Part shown: positions 20,283 through 35,465 of the stretch, piece after piece | Numbering within the stretch: the stretch's first letter is position 1 | How the letters are laid out: each line of letters begins with the position of its first letter | Assembly (NCBI GenBank): GCA_963576725.1 | Contig: OY755244.1 | Location: 38,237,855-38,301,854, forward strand | Length of the DNA: 64,000 nt | Reading direction: 5' to 3' | Source: Azorinus chamasolen | Taxonomy: Eukaryota; Mollusca; Bivalvia; Cardiida; Solecurtidae | Translations under genes and position numbers: made by a program | Notes under the pieces: generated by a model | Told to the model about the DNA's origin: nothing | The model's database searches: none | The model's input: only the letters and a program-made list of their open reading frames with translations

Positions 20283-22986
20283 CTGGAACGAGATAAAAAC
20301 ACGATATCCTTCCGTAATATTATATCATATTGTTTCCATTTTAATACGATTTCGTTATGACTCAAATTGGAAAATAACATCACTCTGAATTGTTACATAA
20401 AACACCATGTTGTAGCAAACATAAAATATATTTGAATCGTCCAATAAGTCATCGTAATACCGCAGCAAACATCAGGCAAAACACAGAAGTTATAAACGTT
20501 CATATGTGATGCCCATATATTGGAAACTGTTAGCAATTTGTGAAATATTGACATGCATATAGCAGAAACGTCTCCTATCATTAACAGCCATTTCCATCTG
20601 ACAAAGTTTTTAATCATAGCACATTACTTTAACCCTAACCTGGTGTTGTTGTTCGGCATAGAGTTGGTAACGACTTCAGTGTCGGTGTCGTTAATTGATA
20701 ATAACACAAGCATGACAACCATACGTGTAGTGGGATATTTATACATATTGCATATGATTTTGTCACTTCCACAATAAATACGCCTGCTAAGAAGGACAAT
20801 TCAGCGATTTGTTCATTTTGTATATGGAATGCATCTTAAACAAGCAAGGAAATTTTGCAACGATATACACTTGTCTTGGAATTTGTTTTTAGTTTGAACA
20901 TGAATTCATAAACAGTGAACTTACCAACTGGTGTTGTAATTCCTAGTGATGTGCCTGTAAAACAATGGACAACCATTTTATCATTGCATAATTTACTTTT
21001 GTAAACGTGCTGGTTATTCAACTTGTGAATATGTCCATGTTTGTAAGTAAAACATCATATAACACATCCATTGAACACATTTTATACCATATAGCGCGTA
21101 GATGCGGTTCTGACAAGCTGACAATCGATTTGTCATGTTCGAATTCAACCGTGCATTAGTATTTGTATATAAAAATACTTGGGCCATTTCATTAAAAACT
21201 TTAGATTCAAATTTGAATTTCGAGTGCATTTTAAGTTATAATAAATCAAGTTGTGATACGTTGACACTTGTTTGCAGAAACGTCCGCGTTAATTGTTCTC
21301 AAGGTAAAGCTACATATTTGTGTACCCAATACATATTGTATTTGCCCTTACCTGTTGCGGTAGCAGTTGTTGGACCTAGTGTTGGTACTGTTGACGCTGG
21401 CGGCCTCGCTAAATTAATCAGAACACAGATAATAACATAAACACATGATAATCTTACGGATAATAATTGATAAACAGAATTAATGTCATAACAAACGAGC
21501 ATTGGTATGCTTATGGAAATAATGCTCGAGTTACATGGCAATTGGTAAAATTCTTACGTGCACTAGGAACAAATTTGAATGTGAAAAGCCAACCACAGAG
21601 TAAATCACTTAGCTGTATTTGATCATAGTGTTAGCTTCATGCAAGAACATGTGCACTAGATATATATTAAAATACGCTGAATAAATAATATTTAGGGTAA
21701 ATGTTAAGTGCATAAATTTTACCTCAAACAATGTGAGGGTTTGATTGATGGAATACATACGAAAAGTGCCAGGCGTTGTAGCAATCTCTGTCGGTGTTGT
21801 GGTTGAGCCCATTTCCTCTCCCGCTTCCTCTTCTGTGGACACGACTTGAACAGATCAAACAAATGGCACTTAGAGATATATAATTCTATCGATCAGTAAT
21901 AATTCTCAAAGAAAAATGTAGGTTAATGATGTTGTCGGAAAATGCTATGTCCGTATCCACAAAGAAATGACAGATATATTTTTTCCGTACCAAAGGTGAG
22001 AAAGAACAATCTACTGATCACCACTAATCTTGGAAAATTAAACGTTATTTGGGATATTTATACCTATTGCGTACGTTTTCGACATCCGAAGAAAACAGAC
22101 AAATACTCTTGCTAAAAGGGAGCAGTCATTGTGCCGTACATTCCCAGATATTAGTCTTCATTTCGTTTCGTTTTCATAAAGAGAAGGCCTCTTTAAAGCG
22201 CATCAATATTTTGCACAACGTTCTGTTCTGAAATTGCTAAATGGCAAACGGTTACCAGAGAATGACTTCTGATCAAGGTAAACACTGGAGAACACGCTCT
22301 CTAACACAGATAGTATTCCCTTTTCACAAAATTACGAGATACATTTATCTTGAAATGTGTTACAATCGAGCTTGAACTTAAATTCACCGAACAGTGAACT
22401 TACCAGCTGGTGTTGTAAAAGTTATATAAGAAAGTGTGTACTTAAATCATATTGCAATAGCCCTCACCTGTTGCGGTAGCAGTTGGTGGGCTTGTTGTTG
22501 GTTCTGGTGTCGTTGTCGGGGTCACTAAATAAATCATAACACAGACACGATACACTTACGGGTAATGATTGAAAAACATAACTAATGTAACAAAGCACTT
22601 GCATTGTAATGAGTTTGAAAGTATTGGTCGAATTAATTACGTTGCAATTGGTCAGTCATACATACAGTAGGTGCGAATTTGAATGTGAAAATAAGCAAAC
22701 TAAAGATTTAATAACTTAACTGTATTAGAGCATAAGCTTTCGATATAGTAAAGAGTAAGCAGAATATCTAGTGTGCACTTCGGCTAAAATCTAATATAGA
22801 AGAATCAACGTAGGTGTGGTTTTATTGAGTGACAAGGTGAGAAAACATCGTTTACAGGACAACTACCCGCTTTATGAGAATGGTTGGTTTAAACTGTATA
22901 AGAAAAACTTCATCAAATGTTACAACCTGCGATGACAATAGACACATTGAATTTGAAGACACAAACCTGGATGACCACAAGCCTCT
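15611..22986. repeat. tandem array unit 3 (7,376 bp, 429-bp deletion)
   Basis: Shorter than the other units because 429 bp are missing at 22418/22419, which breaks exon E. Private substitutions lie at 16863, 17374, 19193 and 19366. The rest is collinear with unit 2. Confidence 0.97.
16450..20010 (+). mobile_element. dead Penelope-like element, unit 3 copy
   Basis: Same lesions. Four private substitutions (16863, 17374, 19193, 19366), the most of any copy. TGAs are at 16495, 17358 and 17773. YLDA is at 18572-18583. Confidence 0.85.
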
Positions 22987-25900
22987 ACCACCGTATTATA
23001 CACATCAGTTGTTGTTTCTAAGCGATTTCCATCCGAATCAAATAATTTGACAGAAACCTCGTCAGCTCGTTCGCCATTGCCGTCAAATTCGACTATAAAC
23101 TCCTTGCCGATGACATTAGAAGTCTGCAAGATATTATGCATATTTGTGTGATCTCACATTGATATTATCTGTTTTGCCTTTCCCATTAGCTTTCACAATA
23201 GATTCGTCATTGATGAAAACAGAGTTCTTCAATGTATCAAACATAAATGTTAACAGGTATGCGTGATATCTCACATTGCTATTAATTGACGGCATGTTAA
23301 CGGCTGCGTTAAAATAATTTGCTTTTGGCCTAGTCAACAGTGTAGACCAAGGACCGTATGTACAGTACATTCTGTAACATATAGCTTGAAGGCCTTTGAA
23401 GTAAATTAGCTGTTGGGTTTATGAAAATGATAATAGGAATGAAATAGAGAAATAACACTAAGCCACACACACACTCACACAAACACATACATGCAGACAG
23501 TCTGACATACAGATATGTACACACGTGAACAGATACATATGTACAGAACACACAAACTGTGCCTTATTTTCGCAATGAAACTTACCGTTGTCATTTCATC
23601 AGTTTCAACTCCATCCAACGATACCGTTACAACAACACTTAAAGGTTGCATAGGCTTAAGTTTGAAATAAATTTTGTAAAGGTACGACTCTAGAAAAGAC
23701 GCAATCAACTCTTCGCCTGGCTCTAGAGTATCACTAAACATCTCACGGATCTCACTGGTCCCGTCTGCAGTAACAATAGCTGAAACTATAATTAGAATAT
23801 CTGTGCCACTGTTGATGCATTAAAATTGCAATCAGTTCCAATTTCTCGAATAGTCAATCTTGATACTTCATGAAATGCGCCACGTTGTGGCATTCCATAT
23901 GTAGGTCAGACAGGACGTACTTTAAAAACTAGGTTTCGTGAACACAGTTACCATTGCCGGATCAAAAAAGTACGCAATTTTCTTTACCAGCATTTTCGTC
24001 ATACAGGACATTCTTTCAAAAATGTTTCGGTTCAGTCAGTAGAACAAATTTATTATGATTCTAAAACTACTAGTAGTTTAAAATCTAACGCTCGTTTTAT
24101 CACAGAGCTAGACTGGATAAAGAAGTTACAAACACCTTTTCCTTTAGGCCTTAATGATAACATTTTCCAAAGCGGCAACATTTCTAAAGATCAAAGCATC
24201 GATATTTTCTCTATATTTCTATTCGAAAACGTAAAAGTAGATCACATGACAGACGTAGAAATGGTAATATTAAGCGTAAATTACGTCGTAATATGTCTAT
24301 TCATGATTTACATACCATTCTAAAACAAACTGGTAAACATTCTATGTTATCTTGTTTATCGTCTTTACCCTTTTCCTGTCTCAAGTCCATAGACGGAGAG
24401 GCTGATAAAATCTATATGCGTACAGATCCGTTAATTAATACTGCCTCACTTATACAAAGTTACACACATCATGTTCTTCGTCCACGTATTGATAAAGAAT
24501 CTGAACATAAAAGACATTTTCTGAAACTTCAGTTCCTAAATAAAGGTATCGATTTTATTGATATTCAAAGTATATTTCGTGATAAGAATGTAATCGAAAC
24601 TATTCCCAAATATTACATCAACTCTGAATCACCTATCATCTGTTATAAATATAATAAACCTATTAGAAATGTTATTTTTAACTACAATAAAATTATCTCT
24701 GACTTAAATATTGATGTTAATACCCCTATTTCTTGAGATTGTAGCATTTCTAGCTTTTGCTATAAACCAGTTGGTCATGTCATTACTGGTAATTTTGATA
24801 TCATTAAGGATAAACGTCTCAGGACCCTCCTAACTAAAGGACCTAAATATAGATTACCCTCCCTTATTGATTTTGACGCTTGTCGAACTCGTTTTGCGGA
24901 AGCTATTCAAGAATTCTGCATCAAATGGTGTCGACGAGAACATGCTGATGTTAATGCCCTTTCGGATTGGAAGAAATGTATTTTTGATATTATTGATACG
25001 CGTATTACTTTTTACAAATCAAATTACCATCTTTTACCACCTCGACCTAGAGTTACATTTCGCTATTTGAAGAAAAAACATTTCTAATTTTCATCCAAAT
25101 TATGTTCTTGTTCCTGCTGACAAGGCATCAAATAATGTAATCATTATTTGAAGATTGTATTATGTTGATGTTTTAAAGAAGGGGCTAACTGATTCAAAAA
25201 CTTATATAACAGTTCAAACACCTGAAAAAGATATAGTCTCGGAACATGTAAAAAATGTGCAATAACTTTAAGTCTGGTCCTAACATAAAACAACATAAAC
25301 TTTCTACTTTGTACTGGATTCCGAAACTACATAAAAACCCTTATAAGGCGCGTTTTATTGCCAACTCTAGCTGTTGTACCACTACTAAATTATCTATACC
25401 TTTGACGTCCTGTCTTACTACGATCAAAGAACATGTAAAACGCTACACTGTGATAAAATATATGAAAATCTGGTATTAATGTTTTTGGTCCATAAAAAAT
25501 TCAAATGATGTTTTAACAAAACTTGAAAATGAACAGTATAACATTTCTTTACTGAGCTCTTATGATTTCTCTACACTCTATATTACTCTACCTCACCATC
25601 TTATAAAGGATAAACCGATTAAATTAATAGAAAAAACCTTTGCCAGAGAAAACAAAATGGTCATTGCTTGTAATGTTCAACGTTCATTCTTTTCGAATTC
25701 AGAAGTTGAACATTACACAATGTGGACTTGCCTTGATGTTTGTAGATCTCTTACCTCTCTTTTAGATAATATATTTGTGCGTTATGGGGATACCATGTAT
25801 CGTCAAGTTGTTGGTATACCCATGGGTACAAATTGTGCCCCTCTTGTTGCAGATTTGTTTTTGTATTGCTATGAGAGGGATTTTATGCTTAGCTTAAAAC

Positions 25901-27660
25901 CTGATACACAGACCGATATTGTTAATGCTTTTAATAAAACTTCAAGGTATTTAGACGCTATATTGAATTTAGATAATCCTTATTTTGAAACTATGATTTC
26001 CTCAATTTACCCAAAAGAACTGTCTTTAAACAAAGCGAATCAATCTGACATTATAGCTTCATTTTTAGATTTGAATCTGTAAATTACAAATGATAAAGTT
26101 TCGTCCAAAATATACGATAAAAGAGATTTTAATTTTAAAATTGTTAATTATCCTTTTCTAGATGGAGATGTGCCACGTTCTACATATTATGGGGTTTATA
26201 TTTCTCAACTTATTCGGTTTGCCCGAGCCTGTTCTTTGCTTGAAGATTTTAACAGACGTAATTTAGTTATAACTGATAAACGTCTTAGGCAAGGTTACAG
26301 ATATCACAAACTTCGGAAAACTTTTTTCTAAATTTTATTATCGAAATTTACCACTCATTAGTAAATATAATCTACGGACGTTAATGCAACAAGGCATTTC
26401 TCAACCAGGCTTTTATGGGGATGCTATCTACAAACTTAGGAAAATTCGGGATCATATCCATTTTCATGATTTGTTTATTAAACGCATTAAAACATTTAAA
26501 AAGAAAGGTTATGATCCTATTATATTGCAACGCACTGCATGTTTGGTTATCGACCCTTTTACAGTCGGTAGCTACGCTTCCCTCTTTGCTTGCGCGATGA
26601 CAGGCCGAGGGTAGTACTCTATGATGGTATACTCTTAAACTTGGATACAGGATGAGCTTACCAGACTCATCTATTACTTTTTCCCTGTCGTGCCCTTAAC
26701 GGCTTACCTGCAGGTGCTCTGACTTCAGCAAAGTCATTGAGTACATATTTGACGGATTGTCAAGTTATTATGCTATGTTTTACATGTTGTCCTGTGTTCA
26801 CCGTCGTCTATGTTGTGGGTAAGTCCAGCGGGGATACCTTTATTTACACTATTTGTAAAGATAGGGTGACTTTGAGAGAAGTGTGAGGCTAGGACGCCCG
26901 TAAACCGGTTTAAATCCCTAGTGGTGTTTTTACTACTGACCGTGCCAAGGCGGTACTCTCTTTGTCACCCTTCCTTTTGTTTGCCTTGTGTCTTTGTGCT
27001 TGTGATTTTGTTCGTGTGTGGAACGTTTGTCTCTGGTTCTTGTGTGTCTTTTGGTGTTTTCCGTGTTCATCTCGTGTATGAGTGTGCGTTTGGTTGTGTG
27101 GTTGTGTGTGTGTGTATATGTGTCATGCTGTCTATCGGTGTTTTGGTGGTGGTTGCGTCTTGTATGTGGCTTTGCCTGCTTGACTTTACTACTTTTCCAT
27201 TGTTAAACTTCATCGGTGCTATAAACCGACATAAGAACCCAATTAGATAGAGTGTAAATTGTATCCGACGATGGTTTTGTAAGCACTGTATCAAAATAAA
27301 GACGAAAAATAAATGAGGGATTATTACAAATGCCGGTGACCTACGGCGATTTGTTGTATGTTCATAAAAGAGAGGTTTAACAAAGAACACTGTCACGCCA
27401 TGCGATAAAGATATACATACACTTATTCAAATAATGTATAGCCTCAAACTTGCCAGCACGTTGAATACGCTAAAATTGATCAGGGTTATGTGTTATGACT
27501 AGTCATACATTATTTAAATATACATTTACGTTTAAAAATGTAAAAATAAAAAGTCAGAGATTGTAACAGTCAAATAACATACCAGTATCTCCGTTTTCAT
27601 TTCGTGTAAACAATTTCACTGCATTCGTACTATCCATTTCACCACCACACAACTCTAACA
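20925..27660 (-). CDS. protein repeat 6, exon E destroyed by deletion
   Basis: A 27660-27583, B 23779-23586, C 23123-22967, D 22524-22468, F 21844-21761, G 21408-21352, H 20954-20925. Only 15 bases of exon E (22404-22418) and its donor remain, with no acceptor. Because D ends and F starts in phase 1, joining D directly to F keeps the frame and gives a repeat ten residues shorter (219). Confidence 0.78.
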
Positions 27661-30600
27661 CTGGAACGAGATAAAAACACGATATCCTTCCGTAATATTA
27701 TATCATATTGTTTCCATTTTAATACGATTTCGTTATGACTCAAATTGGAAAATAACATCACTCTGAATTGTTACATAAAACACCATGTTGTAGCAAACAT
27801 AAAATATATTTGAATCGTCCAATAAGTCATCGTAATACCGCAGCAAACATCAGGCAAAACACAGAAGTTATAAACGTTCATATGTGATGCCCATATATTG
27901 GAAACTGTTAGCAATTTGTGAAATATTGACATGCATATAGCAGAAACGTCTCCTATCATTAACAGCCATTTCCATCTGACAAAGTTTTTAATCATAGCAC
28001 ATTACTTTAACCCTAACCTGGTGTTGCTGTTCGGCATAGAGTTGGTAACGACTTCAGTGTCGGTGTCGTTAATTGATAATAACACAAGCATGACAACCAT
28101 ACGTGTAGTGGGATATTTATACATATTGCATATGATTTTGTCACTTCCACAATAAATACGCCTGCTAAGAAGGACAATTCAGCGATTTGTTCATTTTGTA
28201 TATGGAATGCATCTTAAACAAGCAAGGAAATTTTGCAACGATATACACTTGTCTTGGAATTTGTTTTTAGTTTGAACATGAATTCATAAACAGTGAACTT
28301 ACCAACTGGTGTTGTAATTCCTAGTGATGTGCCTGTAAAACAATGGACAACCATTTTATCATTGCATAATTTACTTTTGTAAACGTGCTGGTTATTCAAC
28401 TTGTGAATATGTCCATGTTTGTAAGTAAAACATCATATATCACATCCATTGAACACATTTTATACCATATAGCGCGTAGATGCGGTTCTGACAAGCTGAC
28501 AATCGATTTGTCATGTTCGAATTCAACCGTGCATTAGTATTTGTATATAAAAATACTTGGGCCATTTCATTAAAAACTTTAGATTCAAATTTGAATTTCG
28601 AGTGCATTTTAAGTTATAATAAATCAAGTTGTGATACGTTGACACTTGTTTGCAGAAACGTCCGCGTTAATTGTTCTCAAGGTAAAGCTACATATTTGTG
28701 TACCCAATACATATTGTATTTGCCCTTACCTGTTGCGGTAGCAGTTGTTGGACCTAGTGTTGGTACTGTTGACGCTGGCGGCCTCGCTAAATTAATCAGA
28801 ACACAGATAATAACATAAACACATGATAATCTTACGGATAATAATTGATAAACAGAATTAATGTCATAACAAACGAGCATTGGTATGCTTATGGAAATAA
28901 TGCTCGAGTTACATGGCAATTGGTAAAATTCTTACGTGCACTAGGAACAAATTTGAATGTGAAAAGCCAACCACAGAGTAAATCACTTAGCTGTATTTGA
29001 TCATAGTGTTAGCTTCATGCAAGAACATGTGCACTAGATATATATTAAAATACGCTGAATAAATAATATTTAGGGTAAATGTTAAGTGCATAAATTTTAC
29101 CTCAAACAATGTGAGGGTTTGATTGATGGAATACATACGAAAAGTGCCAGGCGTTGTAGCAATCTCTGTCGGTGTTGTGGTTGAGCCCATTTCCTCTCCC
29201 GCTTCCTCTTCTGTGGACACGACTTGAACAGATCAAACAAATGGCACTTAGAGATATATAATTCTATCGATCAGTAATAATTCTCAAAGAAAAATGTAGG
29301 TTAATGATGTTGTCGGAAAATGCTATGTCCGTATCCACAAAGAAATGACAGATATATTTTTTCCGTACCAAAGGTGAGAAAGAACAATCTACTGATCACC
29401 ACTAATCTTGGAAAATTAAACGTTATTTGGGATATTTATACCTATTGCGTACGTTTTCGACATCCGAAGAAAACAGACAAATACTCTTGCTAAAAGGGAG
29501 CAGTCATTGTGCCGTACATTCCCAGATATTAGTCTTCATTTCGTTTCGTTTTCATAAAGAGAAGGCCTCTTTAAAGCGCATCAATATTTTGCACAACGTT
29601 CTGTTCTGAAATTGCTAAATGGCAAACGGTTACCAGAGAATGACTTCTGATCAAGGTAAACACTGGAGAACACGCTCTCTAACACAGATAGTATTCCCTT
29701 TTCACAAAATTACGAGATACATTTATCTTGAAATGTGTTACAATCGAGCTTGAACTTAAATTCACCGAACAGTGAACTTACCAGCTGGTGTTGTAATTCT
29801 CAGTGATGTTCCTGTAAAAAAAGACACAAATTTCATTATTGTAGATATAACTGTCATACACGTGATGTTAACTCATGTTGCTAGTTTGTCCATGTGTGTA
29901 GGTAAAACATCATAGAACACATTTGTGTAACAGTTCAAATAGTTCGTAGATGCGGTTCTGTTAAGCTGTCAATCGACTGGTTATGTTTGAATTACATCAT
30001 GCGATATAATTTGCATATAAGTAATACTCGGGCGAAAGCAATAAAGCTTTATATAAATACACCATTGAATACCACTTTGAAAATTGAGCAGTTTAAGGTT
30101 CATGTCCAACAGGCCATGGTCGATCCCAATCGCGAGAGATTGGTTTGGTCAATCGATTTTTAGCAACATTTTACAACGTTGATGTGTGTTTGCAGAAACG
30201 GCTCCCTTAATTGTTTCGCAATGTAAAGTTATATAAGAAAGTGTGTACTTAAATCATATTGCAATAGCCCTCACCTGTTGCGGTAGCAGTTGGTGGGCTT
30301 GTTGTTGGTTCTGGTGTCGTTGTCGGGGTCACTAAATAAATCATAACACAGACACGATACACTTACGGGTAATGATTGAAAAACATAACTAATGTAACAA
30401 AGCACTTGCATTGTAATGAGTTTGAAAGTATTGGTCGAATTAATTACGTTGCAATTGGTCAGTCATACATACAGTAGGTGCGAATTTGAATGTGAAAATA
30501 AGCAAACTAAAGATTTAATAACTTAACTGTATTAGAGCATAAGCTTTCGATATAGTAAAGAGTAAGCAGAATATCTAGTGTGCACTTCGGCTAAAATCTA

Positions 30601-30793
30601 ATATAGAAGAATCAACGTAGGTGTGGTTTTATTGAGTGACAAGGTGAGAAAACATCGTTTACAGGACAACTACCCGCTTTATGAGAATGGTTGGTTTAAA
30701 CTGTATAAGAAAAACTTCATCAAATGTTACAACCTGCGATGACAATAGACACATTGAATTTGAAGACACAAACCTGGATGACCACAAGCCTCT
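22987..30793. repeat. tandem array unit 4 (7,807 bp)
   Basis: Collinear with unit 1 plus one extra TG in the GT-rich tail of the retroelement near 27108-27120. Private substitutions include G at 26409, C at 28027 and one in the intron near 28440. Confidence 0.97.
23826..27388 (+). mobile_element. dead Penelope-like element, unit 4 copy
   Basis: Same lesions. Asp-to-Gly change at 26409 in the C-terminal tail and one extra TG in the GT-rich 3' part near 27110. TGAs are at 23871, 24734 and 25149. YLDA is at 25948-25959. Confidence 0.85.
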
Positions 30794-33700
30794 ACCACCG
30801 TATTATACACATCAGTTGTTGTTTCTAAGCGATTTCCATCCGAATCAAATAATTTGACAGAAACCTCGTCAGCTCGTTCGCCATTGCCGTCAAATTCGAC
30901 TATAAACTCCTTGCCGATGACATTAGAAGTCTGCAAGATATTATGCATATTTGTGTGATCTCACATTGATATTATCTGTTTTGCCTTTCCCATTAGCTTT
31001 CACAATAGATTCGTCATTGATGAAAACAGAGTTCTTCAATGTATCAAACATAAATGTTAACAGGTATGCGTGATATCTCACATTGCTATTAATTGACGGC
31101 ATGTTAACGGCTGCGTTAAAATAATTTGCTTTTGGCCTAGTCAACAGTGTAGACCAAGGACCGTATGTACAGTACATTCTGTAACATATAGCTTGAAGGC
31201 CTTTGAAGTAAATTAGCTGTTGGGTTTATGAAAATGATAATAGGAATGAAATAGAGAAATAACACTAAGCCACACACACACTCACACAAACACATACATG
31301 CAGACAGTCTGACATACAGATATGTACACACGTGAACAGATACATATGTACAGAACACACAAACTGTGCCTTATTTTCGCAATGAAACTTACCGTTGTCA
31401 TTTCATCAGTTTCAACTCCATCCAACGATACCGTTACAACAACACTTAAAGGTTGCATAGGCTTAAGTTTGAAATAAATTTTGTAAAGGTACGACTCTAG
31501 AAAAGACGCAATCAACTCTTCGCCTGGCTCTAGAGTATCACTAAACATCTCACGGATCTCACTGGTCCCGTCTGCAGTAACAATAGCTGAAACTATAATT
31601 AGAATATCTGTGCCACTGTTGATGCATTAAAATTGCAATCAGTTCCAATTTCTCGAATAGTCAATCTTGATACTTCATGAAATGCGCCACGTTGTGGCAT
31701 TCCATATGTAGGTCAGACAGGACGTACTTTAAAAACTAGGTTTCGTGAACACAGTTACCATTGCCGGATCAAAAAAGTACGCAATTTTCTTTACCAGCAT
31801 TTTCGTCATACAGGACATTCTTTCAAAAATGTTTCGGTTCAGTCAGTAGAACAAATTTATTATGATTCTAAAACTACTAGTAGTTTAAAATCTAACGCTC
31901 GTTTTATCACAGAGCTAGACTGGATAAAGAAGTTACAAACACCTTTTCCTTTAGGCCTTAATGATAACATTTTCCAAAGCGGCAACATTTCTAAAGATCA
32001 AAGCATCGATATTTTCTCTATATTTCTATTCGAAAACGTAAAAGTAGATCACATGACAGACGTAGAAATGGTAATATTAAGCGTAAATTACGTCGTAATA
32101 TGTCTATTCATGATTTACATACCATTCTAAAACAAACTGGTAAACATTCTATGTTATCTTGTTTATCGTCTTTACCCTTTTCCTGTCTCAAGTCCATAGA
32201 CGGAGAGGCTGATAAAATCTATATGCGTACAGATCCGTTAATTAATACTGCCTCACTTATACAAAGTTACACACATCATGTTCTTCGTCCACGTATTGAT
32301 AAAGAATCTGAACATAAAAGACATTTTCTGAAACTTCAGTTCCTAAATAAAGGTATCGATTTTATTGATATTCAAAGTATATTTCGTGATAAGAATGTAA
32401 TCGAAACTATTCCCAAATATTACATCAACTCTGAATCACCTATCATCTGTTATAAATATAATAAACCTATTAGAAATGTTATTTTTAACTACAATAAAAT
32501 TATCTCTGACTTAAATATTGATGTTAATACCCCTATTTCTTGAGATTGTAGCATTTCTAGCTTTTGCTATAAACCAGTTGGTCATGTCATTACTGGTAAT
32601 TTTGATATCATTAAGGATAAACGTCTCAGGACCCTCCTAACTAAAGGACCTAAATATAGATTACCCTCCCTTATTGATTTTGACGCTTGTCGAACTCGTT
32701 TTGCGGAAGCTATTCAAGAATTCTGCATCAAATGGTGTCGACGAGAACATGCTGATGTTAATGCCCTTTCGGATTGGAAGAAATGTATTTTTGATATTAT
32801 TGATACGCTTATTACTTTTTACAAATCAAATTACCATCTTTTACCACCTCGACCTAGAGTTACATTTCGCTATTTGAAGAAAAAACATTTCTAATTTTCA
32901 TCCAAATTATGTTCTTGTTCCTGCTGACAAGGCATCAAATAATGTAATCATTATTTGAAGATTGTATTATGTTGATGTTTTAAAGAAGGGGCTAACTGAT
33001 TCAAAAACTTATATAACAGTTCAAACACCTGAAAAAGATATAGTCTCGGAACATGTAAAAAATGTGCAATAACTTTAAGTCTGGTCCTAACATAAAACAA
33101 CATAAACTTTCTACTTTGTACTGGATTCCGAAACTACATAAAAACCCTTATAAGGCGCGTTTTATTGCCAACTCTAGCTGTTGTACCACTACTAAATTAT
33201 CTATACCTTTGACGTCCTGTCTTACTACGATCAAAGAACATGTAAAACGCTACACTGTGATAAAATATATGAAAATCTGGTATTAATGTTTTTGGTCCAT
33301 AAAAAATTCAAATGATGTTTTAACAAAACTTGAAAATGAACAGTATAACATTTCTTTACTGAGCTCTTATGATTTCTCTACACTCTATATTACTCTACCT
33401 CACCATCTTATAAAGGATAAACCGATTAAATTAATAGAAAAAACCTTTGCCAGAGAAAACAAAATGGTCATTGCTTGTAATGTTCAACGTTCATTCTTTT
33501 CGAATTCAGAAGTTGAACATTACACAATGTGGACTTGCCTTGATGTTTGTAGATCTCTTACCTCTCTTTTAGATAATATATTTGTGCGTTATGGGGATAC
33601 CATGTATCGTCAAGTTGTTGGTATACCCATGGGTACAAATTGTGCCCCTCTTGTTGCAGATTTGTTTTTGTATTGCTATGAGAGGGATTTTATGCTTAGC

Positions 33701-35465
33701 TTAAAACCTGATACACAGACCGATATTGTTAATGCTTTTAATAAAACTTCAAGGTATTTAGACGCTATATTGAATTTAGATAATCCTTATTTTGAAACTA
33801 TGATTTCCTCAATTTACCCAAAAGAACTGTCTTTAAACAAAGCGAATCAATCTGACATTATAGCTTCATTTTTAGATTTGAATCTGTAAATTACAAATGA
33901 TAAAGTTTCGTCCAAAATATACGATAAAAGAGATTTTAATTTTAAAATTGTTAATTATCCTTTTCTAGATGGAGATGTGCCACGTTCTACATATTATGGG
34001 GTTTATATTTCTCAACTTATTCGGTTTGCCCGAGCCTGTTCTTTGCTTGAAGATTTTAACAGACGTAATTTAGTTATAACTGATAAACGTCTTAGGCAAG
34101 GTTACAGATATCACAAACTTCGGAAAACTTTTTTCTAAATTTTATTATCGAAATTTACCACTCATTAGTAAATATAATCTACGGACGTTAATGCAACAAG
34201 GCATTTCTCAACCAGACTTTTATGGGGATGCTATCTACAAACTTAGGAAAATTCGGGATCATATCCATTTTCATGATTTGTTTATTAAACGCATTAAAAC
34301 ATTTAAAAAGAAAGGTTATGATCCTATTATATTGCAACGCACTGCATGTTTGGTTATCGACCCTTTTACAGTCGGTAGCTACGCTTCCCTCTTTGCTTGC
34401 GCGATGACAGGCCGAGGGTAGTACTCTATGATGGTATACTCTTAAACTTGGATACAGGATGAGCTTACCAGACTCATCTATTACTTTTTCCCTGTCGTGC
34501 CCTTAACGGCTTACCTGCAGGTGCTCTGACTTCAGCAAAGTCATTGAGTACATATTTGACGGATTGTCAAGTTATTATGCTATGTTTTACATGTTGTCCT
34601 GTGTTCACCGTCGTCTATGTTGTGGGTAAGTCCAGCGGGGATACCTTTATTTACACTATTTGTAAAGATAGGGTGACTTTGAGAGAAGTGTGAGGCTAGG
34701 ACGCCCGTAAACCGGTTTAAATCCCTAGTGGTGTTTTTACTACTGACCGTGCCAAGGCGGTACTCTCTTTGTCACCCTTCCTTTTGTTTGCCTTGTGTCT
34801 TTGTGCTTGTGATTTTGTTCGTGTGTGGAACGTTTGTCTCTGGTTCTTGTGTGTCTTTTGGTGTTTTCCGTGTTCATCTCGTGTATGAGTGTGCGTTTGG
34901 TTGTGTGGTTGTGTGTGTGTATATGTGTCATGCTGTCTATCGGTGTTTTGGTGGTGGTTGCGTCTTGTATGTGGCTTTGCCTGCTTGACTTTACTACTTT
35001 TCCATTGTTAAACTTCATCGGTGCTATAAACCGACATAAGAACCCAATTAGATAGAGTGTAAATTGTATCCGACGATGGTTTTGTAAGCACTGTATCAAA
35101 ATAAAGACGAAAAATAAATGAGGGATTATTACAAATGCCGGTGACCTACGGCGATTTGTTGTATGTTCATAAAAGAGAGGTTTAACAAAGAACACTGTCA
35201 CGCCATGCGATAAAGATATACATACACTTATTCAAATAATGTATAGCCTCAAACTTGCCAGCACGTTGAATACGCTAAAATTGATCAGGGTTATGTGTTA
35301 TGACTAGTCATACATTATTTAAATATACATTTACGTTTAAAAATGTAAAAATAAAAAGTCAGAGATTGTAACAGTCAAATAACATACCAGTATCTCCGTT
35401 TTCATTTCGTGTAAACAATTTCACTGCATTCGTACTATCCATTTCACCACCACACAACTCTAACA
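28303..35465 (-). CDS. protein repeat 5
   Basis: A 35465-35388, B 31586-31393, C 30930-30774, D 30331-30275, E 29811-29782, F 29222-29139, G 28786-28730, H 28332-28303. Residues as in repeat 8. Confidence 0.8.
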
